Below are positions 51,601 through 60,300 of a stretch of 64,000 nt of DNA, one piece after another. Both the position numbers and the translations under genes were made by a program. The notes beneath the pieces were generated by a model that made no database searches, was not told the DNA's origin, and saw nothing but the letters and a program-made list of their open reading frames with translations. The DNA is from Heliopora coerulea (taxonomy: Eukaryota > Cnidaria > Anthozoa > Scleralcyonacea > Helioporidae): NCBI GenBank assembly GCA_030142905.1, contig JASJOG010000054.1, positions 186,001-250,000 of the forward strand, read 5' to 3'. Numbering within the stretch: the first letter of the stretch is position 1; every line of letters begins with the position of its first letter.

Positions 51601-54302
51601 ACGGCAGAAGACGGTAACGAAATAAATACAAAAATTAAGGAGATTAAAATGATTACTGTGTTGTGTAACGTGCTTGAACTTCAAAATTCTTGCCAAGTTT
51701 TTTTGTGTGTATCTGACTACCTCGTTATAGTCCCTTCTCTAATTTACTGCTATTCATTTCAGTGCCCAGCAAATCACCTTTGGATTTGGATGCATTTAAT
51801 GTGAGTTCAACCAGCATAAAATTGCTGTGGCAGCCCATCCCAGACGCATATATTCATGGAACTTTACTCGGTTACCACGTGCATCTAAGGAAATTGAACG
51901 AAACAGAGCTTGAGAAGAAATTCACCGTATCTCCAAATCGCCTCTCCTTCAAAATCGGGCGTCTGTTGAAGTACACAAAATACGTGGTACAGATTCTGGG
52001 ATTCACGTCAGTGGGTGTTGGAGTAATCAGCCCGAATGTTACAGTATCTACGGATGAAGACAGTAAGTCCTGACTACCGTGTGGGATGAATTTTTTGCGA
52101 GAGTTTTATTTCGCGGATTGCCGATTTTTCGATTTTCTCGGGAACAAATTGTCGGGAATATTGGATTTCAGATTTTGCCATTGGGAATAAATTTTCGCGG
52201 TTCTCGGACAAGTTTCTGTCCGATGTTTCACGTACGGTACTTGTTTATGACAAACGGGGGATATGATGTTGTTTTGTTTATTTTAAATAATTTACTGTAC
52301 AAATGACACCCGTCTTCTATTAGAGCTTCATTGTTTGTAGCAACTTTAATTGAAATTCTGTTAATCTAAGGAAAAAAGAATGGAGTCAATTTGCGAAAAT
52401 TTCATGTCACCTGGTATCAACTCCTCTATGAGAACTGAAAAGACACTTAGCCTAACGTAAGGTGTGGTTTGTTAACCAATGAAGTGCTGGCTCAGTTTTT
52501 AGGTTTCTCGTCTTTGCAGTTCTTCGCACGCAATTCTTAAATGTTGTAGAAGACCGTTGAAGTTTTTATCGTTGATAATCTTCATCCGTTTAACCCTATT
52601 CTGTCCGAGACGTTTCCCCATGACGAGTAAAATCGTCTGGCGTTAGCCAGAGTGAAATTGAAAAGTCGGAACGGACCGGAGAGAGTTAAACTTTTGTGCA
52701 TCAGTGACCCCTCTTGCGAAATAGCCATTCAACGAATCTGCAGTTAAACTACAATCCTGGCCAGAAATCTTGGGACAACACTTTAAAATGAACACACGTT
52801 TGCCCCCCTCCCCCCAACAGGGAAGGGGGGGTCAAAACTGTGTTCATGGAGGGGGGAGAGGGGGTGGAGCCGAGTAATATTCCTTCTTTCGTCTTTTGTA
52901 CGCTTAGTAGGGAGTCATTTGCAGCGAGTCATTTGGCCAGGATTGTAGGCTGACGGGGAATTTTAAGTGGAATAGGTCCAGCACGATAGCGTCCAATCTG
53001 GATAATGTTGAGATGAGTACCAAACGAGGGTACGACTCGGTCGACAAGACTTACCATTGCACTAGATTGAAAGTCCTCCGTGGTCGACCTCCGTCACTGT
53101 TAGGCATAAAATGAAGTTTAAAGCAGATAACATGTCCTTAGGGTCCGTTTAAACGATACGTTTGACGTACATGATTGTTCATTCCTGTTTATCCGATTGA
53201 CTTGCTAGAGTCTTTAGGCTGTATTACTACATTAATGAGCTTATCAAAGCACGACGTCTGCCTTCGATACAGCATCACATACCCCAGGAAGGACAATTGT
53301 TACTAAGTCATTGCAGGGGTTCTTTTACTTGTAAATTTTGAAATAGGCTATTTCAAGTACGTTCATTTCCTTTTCTTTCAGGAAAACTACATCTTTTGCT
53401 TAAAATTAGCTATTTTAAAACATTTTCATACAGTCAAATGTACTACCCCAGACCAACAAATCAGAATTTAAATTTGTTTCTAGTTCCAAGTCGTGTTCTC
53501 CCAGAATTTGAAGCAAGCAACAAAACAAGTTCAACCTCTATTCCTCTTTCTTGGAAACCCATCAAAGATCCCTTTTACATACATGGCATATTGCTGGGAT
53601 ACAAAATTGGGTTCGAGTTAACGAGAATAGCTGGTGAACCTTTAAAGGAAGTCAAAAACGGAACCGAACAAATTGTCGGACCCAAAACTTTGACACATGT
53701 TTTAACGGATCTTGAGATTTATGCAACATACAGAATAAAGATACGGGCGTTTACAAGGATTGGTGACGGACCATCCATCGAGATTTCAGCAGGTAAAGTA
53801 GTGAACATCAGAAAACCATTTCTTATCATTATCAATAGAAACTTACTCAGAGTTTTTGTGAAAACGCTCCAAGATAGATATCGAGGAGCGGTTAGTAACG
53901 TAATAAGACCGATTTTTTCAACCAGAAACAGTTTTTATTCTTAGTTTCTTGAAATAAATTTGAAAAACTAACAGTTAGTTTGCGCTGAAACAATTAGCTT
54001 GTTCGTTCTCTAGTTCTATGAGATGACAGCTGACTTGGACTTCGCCGTCGTCAACTGTCACCTGGTAGAAGTTAAAAGCGAATGATCTCACTAATTAAAA
54101 AGTGAATGATGATGTAAAAGTGAAAAATTGATTTATAAAGCGAATGGTAGTAAGAGACTGAATAATCTGGTTATGAATTAAAATGAATGAATATAATTGA
54201 TTAGATGGATGGATGGATTAATGGATGAATGGATTAATGGATGGATGGATGGATGGATGGGTAGACAGACGGACGGACGGACGGACGGACAGACAGACAG
54301 AC

Positions 54303-54345
<43 letters not shown>

Positions 54346-57300
54346 CAGATAAATTGACTGACTTATTAACTCATTGATAGATGGATTGATTAGATAGATT
54401 GTTTAATTGATTTATTGGTTGGTTGATTGATTGATTGATTGGTTTATTGATTGATTGATTGATTGGTTTATTGATTGATTGATTGATTGATTGTCGATGT
54501 GAATCGGATACAGAAACATCCTGATTTATATAAACCTTTCCTTGGACTAATTCAACTAAGATTGCTTGTATCTCCAAAATGTTTGGTAATCATGACTCAC
54601 GGTTATTAATTAAATTGATGGTAAAATTTAGAATTGTCGGCCGTTATTGAAATGTCGTGTCTATTTTGGTCCAAATTATCTCAACTTAAATTATTTCCCG
54701 CCCTCAATTTTCCAGAAACTTGCAATTGTCGTTCTTCGTTTCCAACCAACTGGTGGATCAATCCTCCATATACATTCATGAATTCCAGTGAAATTTCGGG
54801 AATTTTTCCTGCCATCGTACCCCGTATAGTGTCTTTTTGCTGCGGCCATTGCCATGAACACGGCTCTACTTTAACGCGGTTTGAAAACGAAAAGGAACCA
54901 TCCCTGAGTTTTGTTAAGTCCGGAGTATCGGCTGTCCGAAACCATATCGACGACGACGTTGAACTTCATTTCCCAATGTACGGTCAAATTTACCAAGTTA
55001 AATACTACGGGCAGCACGAGTTTGTTCCTCTGGTGGAATCCCCTGGAGTGGTGTTTCTTGTAGGGGAAGATGAATCCGGTAAAGCGACTATGTTACTTCT
55101 TGAGGTGCTATGGAGGTCATTTTCTGTCATGATCTTAATATTGGTCTTGGTTTGGCTTTTTGCTCTCGCAGTTTGGTTCGCGGTAAGTTTCATAGCAATT
55201 TTTTCTTTTGAATTCAATTCATAGACCAAAACCAACGGAAGTAAACGCCATGCGTTTATGTTAGTTTTTCCCTTGTCCGTTCATTTGTACGGCTTTAGTT
55301 CAACAGTAGTCCTAACCTGGCTAAAGCCTGGTTCTCATATAATTGGAAAGATCGTGCGATAGTCGCACGACCGCTACAATTATATGAGAACCAGACTTGA
55401 AAGTAGACTTCGAACCCACTTACACGACTCAAGTTCCACGACTGCTAGGACCACCACAACTGCGATTACTGTGTTCTCATAATCGTAAAATAATCGCACA
55501 GCTAAAAAACTTAGCATCGTGCGACTCTCGCACGATCTTCGCGATTATATGAGAACCTGGCTAAAGGCATCGGGACAACAAGATTGAGGGATGCTTGAAA
55601 GGTCCCAGTCTCTGTATGGGCGTGTGTCAGACAATGTGCTCCAAGGGTTAAAAACCGCATTGGCCAATACTGTACAATATAAACTTTAAAATGATAAAAT
55701 ATAAACTTTAAAATGATAGATGAACGTTCGTCTAGCTCTGTCCTCAGAAAAACGATTTCTGAGCCTCAGACGGGGATCGAACTCGCAACCTTCTGATGAC
55801 CGGCGAGACGCTCTAAGCGTCGGGCTACCAAGACTCAGATGGTGAGCTAAGATGCAAGTCCGACAAATGTGTGACCTGAGCGGAAGCCGCTATATGTTAA
55901 TAATGTTATTGATAAGATATACATTTCGGAAATGTGGGTATAGCTTGAATGAGGATAGCTTGACGAACGTTCATCTATCATTCAAGATATCTCCAAGCTC
56001 CCCCATTTTCAAAATACACATCTCGTCAGTAACATTACTGATATAGTGGCTTCCGCTCAGGTCGCACATATGTCGAACTTGCACCTTAGGTCACCATCTG
56101 AGTCTTGATAGTTCAATGGTTAGAGCGCCTCACCGGTCATTAGAAGGTTGCGGGTTCGATCCCACGGTCTGGGGCTCAGAAATCGTTTTTCTGAGTATAT
56201 AGCTTGACGAACGTTCATCTGTCATTCAAGATAACTCCAACTCCCCCATTTCCAAAATATATGTCTCATGAACGTTTTAAGTAAGGTTGTAGAGACCTCA
56301 TGACATTGACGTAATCGGCAGCTGAAAAGCCCTGGAGCGGAGCGAGCTGAAAACGTGCCCCATGTTTCACGGAGTTACTCAAAACTTGAACGTTTTCTCT
56401 TTTAGGACAACCTTTCTAATCCAGACCAATTTCCTCCCTACTTCTTGCCTGGATTTATTGAAGGAATGTGGTGGTCGTTTATTACGATGACTTCAGTTGG
56501 GTAATTATTTCTCACATCCAAAACCCATTTTTCATAATTCCGGGCTCGAATTTAATTTTTGGGATAATTACCCACTCGGGTTAGAAGACAGAAATTTTGC
56601 TAACTAAATTAAAAAGCTTATTATCCAAGTTTGTGGACGGGTTTCCGATATGCTCTTTGTTATGTAATCTATTTTAGATTTAAATTCGCGTTTTCTGATC
56701 GTTCCAAAAGCAATCAATCTCAAAGTTGAAAAACAAATTATCGTCAGCATTTGCTGACGTTTAATTATATCGATTCAAACTGTATTTTTCTGGTTCGAAA
56801 TTACCTCCAACAGAATTTTTACTAACCATGTTGAGTTACAGAGAGAGATTTTTAGTAACCATATGATAAAAACTATACAGTCTATACTTACCATTGGTTT
56901 ACGGGCTATTGTTAAATTCGAGCCTTGATAAGTGGAGTGGAAAACTAAACCATTGTCTTAGCCTTGAGTTCACAGGCGACGTTTCAACCAACAGCATTTT
57001 CTTATTCCTTAGGTACGGAGACCGCTTTCCACGTGGTATCGTAGCTCGTTTAATGGGTATTTTGTGGATATTGGTTGGCGCGATATTGGTCGCTGTGTAC
57101 ACGTCTGTTGTAACGGCTAATATTACGAAGAAAACTGTCAGTACTGAAGTGAAGTTGTATGGCACGAAGGTAAGAAGTGAGTGAACTTTTTTTTCTTATT
57201 TTTCTTCATTTTCGTTTTGGTTTTTAATAGATGATTGTGTAGGCAAACCAGAATTGGTTTATTTGCTTTGAATTCTAGGTCGGCGCTATTCACAACTCCT

Positions 57301-60300
57301 CCGAATATCGCCTAGCTGTGAGAAAAAATGGAAAACTGGATGAAGGTATTTATAGATTTAAAGGGTGCAAGATGTAATAATGGGGAAGCTTAGTGGTACA
57401 GAATGATGATGGACAAACGGGAAGGAATATGCAGTAGAAGTGAAGATCATGGCAGCAATACAGAGTATTGAAAAATAGAGCGGAGCGCAGCTGCGCATAT
57501 CGGAGGAGACTAGATCGAAACAGAGCACAGTAGAGCAAAGACCTGTTTATCAGGGCAGATCAGAGTTGGATAGAGTAGTGTTGAGTGCAACTGGTAGAAC
57601 CGATCGAAGATAAATTATAAACAGCTGTAATCGTGTTAAGAATTGAGTTTTGTGAAACAAACCATTTAGGTTAAAAAGTGTTTTTACTGTTTCGCATATT
57701 TGTGAGAGCTTTTCTTGCCGTTTCTTCGCGGTACACCAACCAAAAATAATTTGATGGGCAAAAACGACATCCCCACATGAAAAACTCTGCACATACCTCT
57801 GATCTGATACCCTTTGTTACTCTACCGTACACCAGAACAGAACAGACTGGAATGTAATGAGATAGAATAGTATGGACTTGATTGGACTAGACTGGAATGT
57901 GATGGAGTGGGACGAGATAAGAAGGAATGTAATGGAATCGAATAGAATGGATTGCATTGGATTGGATTGGATTGGGATGGAATAGATTAGACTGGAATGG
58001 AATGGATTGGATTGGGATGAGATGCGATGGAATGGACTGGAATGGACTAGACTAGAATGGGACGGAGTGGAATGGGATGAAATGAGCTGGAGTGGAATCG
58101 ACTAGAGTGGAATGGAATAAACTTGATTGGAACGGGATGGAGTGGAATCGAATAGACTGGATTTCACTGGATTAGATTATAGACGAGTATTTAGGACTGG
58201 ACTGTACAGGACTAGACTAGGCGAGGCCGGAGTGTAGAGTTGAGTAGATTGTATCTAGAACTGGATGGATTGAAATGAACAGGAATGGAATAAGTGTAGC
58301 CTTTGCTTGGAGGTAATGTTTTAGTATAGGTCACCTTCACGTGAGATAACTGCATTAGATATAATTCTCTTCCATGGTATGTTTATTATTTATATATTTT
58401 TACTGTGGTCAGCGTCAATACATCTTATTCTGGCTAATGCTCGATGATTTTACCCTCCATGGGAGATTCTTCGGCAGGAAAGAGTTTGTCCGTCTCACTT
58501 TAGCCTTTCTCAGCATGATCAGACTGTCACCACTTTCCCAGACTAACCCCATTCAGACTAACCCCAGGTTGATATGCTCTGGCTAATCTCGGGCGACTTT
58601 ACTTCGGAAGGAATGTCTGTTCGGGAAAGAGTTACATGTCAAATGTTAAACTAAATAGCCAGAATTCTTATGTTCAGAATGTGGGTCGTACAGTGACATA
58701 ATGTTGCCTTAAGAGTGGGTGTTTATATTACAGAACGCTCGTACAACAACCTGTATGATGTCTACGATGCCTTATCTAAACGCCGTGTCCAGGGCGCTCT
58801 CGTGGATGCTTACGTCCTGGGAAGCAGAAGAGATCTTTTCAATGACCTCGGAGTTCGCATCAATAAAATTTATGATTACTCTTCTGCTTATGGTGTTGTG
58901 TTGGCTGGCGAGGGAAGGAAACTGCAGAAGTGTTTTCGAGAGTATGCAAAAGAAAACAGGAAAGAAATTTTTAAAATTATTGAAGAAAACGTAAACACGA
59001 TTAAGGTTAGTTAAAAATGGAAAATAATCCAGTTAAGAAAATTCTTGTTCTTTGCTTGAGTGGTTATTAACAGGATTTTAAAACACGGGGCGATAGCTGA
59101 GTGTTTTAGATCCGATAAAGTACGAAGTGCAACTTTTTTAAATGTCTTATGAAGTGGACTTCGTAATACTCTACTTCGCGATTAAAGTTTGGAAATTTAT
59201 GTTTTCAAAAGTTTCTTTTATTGCATATAAAGACAACACACGAAATTGCATATAAAGACAACAATATGATTTTCCTTTGTATTTTCCTCATGAATTCTTA
59301 ATGAATTTTATAAATTTATCTATTTAGGTGTTGGCTTATGTTTGTTTGTGGGACGACTGCACTTTAGCGGGTGCAAATGAGGCAATCACTCGTTTGCCAG
59401 GAAGAGCTTAACTCGGTTGAGTCCGACTGACAATGAATTACAATATTTAAAACAATTTTATCAGCATTTATTGTTATCCAAACTCTAATGTAAACCTAAA
59501 CCTAATCCTAAACATTAGTTAAAGCGATGTTGTTGATACTAGTCCTCGCCCTTAACCCAAATCCTAACTCTAAACTCGTCCACGATATGTAATCTAATGG
59601 CGTGCACAATTTTATCATGACGTGGATTGTGTCCTCTAAACAGCCGCTAAACTGCCTGGCTAACAATTTTTAAAAGACTTTTCTAGATATTTATTCTAAC
59701 CCACACCCTAACCTCATAACCCAAAAAGTTGACTAAAACGGTTAATTTACTTATATAAAACATCTATTCTTAATCCCAAACTTTTCTACCATATTTGGAT
59801 GGCGTGTGTGTTTTTGTGATGAGTCATTTGCACCGGCAAGACTGCAGTCTAGCCTGGTTTGTTTGTTTGTCTGTTTATTGCTCATTTTTTGGTTGTTTCC
59901 AAGTTTATTATTTTTTTAGGTACTGAAAATTTTGTAATTATTATCACTGTCGTTTTACAGGAAGACGAAGAAAGCCAATCTGTGAAACGTGCCAAATCTC
60001 TCATCGACCCATCCTTTATTGTTTACAAGAAAGTTTTACTTGTAACGCTCATTCTGCTCTTTGTTGCTGTAATGTTGGGTGTTTTGTTTGAATTTACCCG
60101 AAAACCGTTACAGAGATGGCTCAACCTTTCAAGCCAAACTTCTGGTAAGTGAACAGAAATCTGAAGCTATATTACAAACGTTAAATGTTTCAAAGCTTGC
60201 GAAGTGACTTGATGTATTTCATTGATATTTGTACAGGCCATTTGAATTATCGAAATTGCGAGATTTAGACTTGTTAACTCAGAACATCGTACACTCCTGT

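Noticed and set aside
54634..54715. ATG at 54634 as an independent start of a short channel gene
   Set aside because: The segment before the TTTTCCAG acceptor is intron-like; the FN3-6 exon joins at 54716 in phase. An alternative promoter cannot be excluded.
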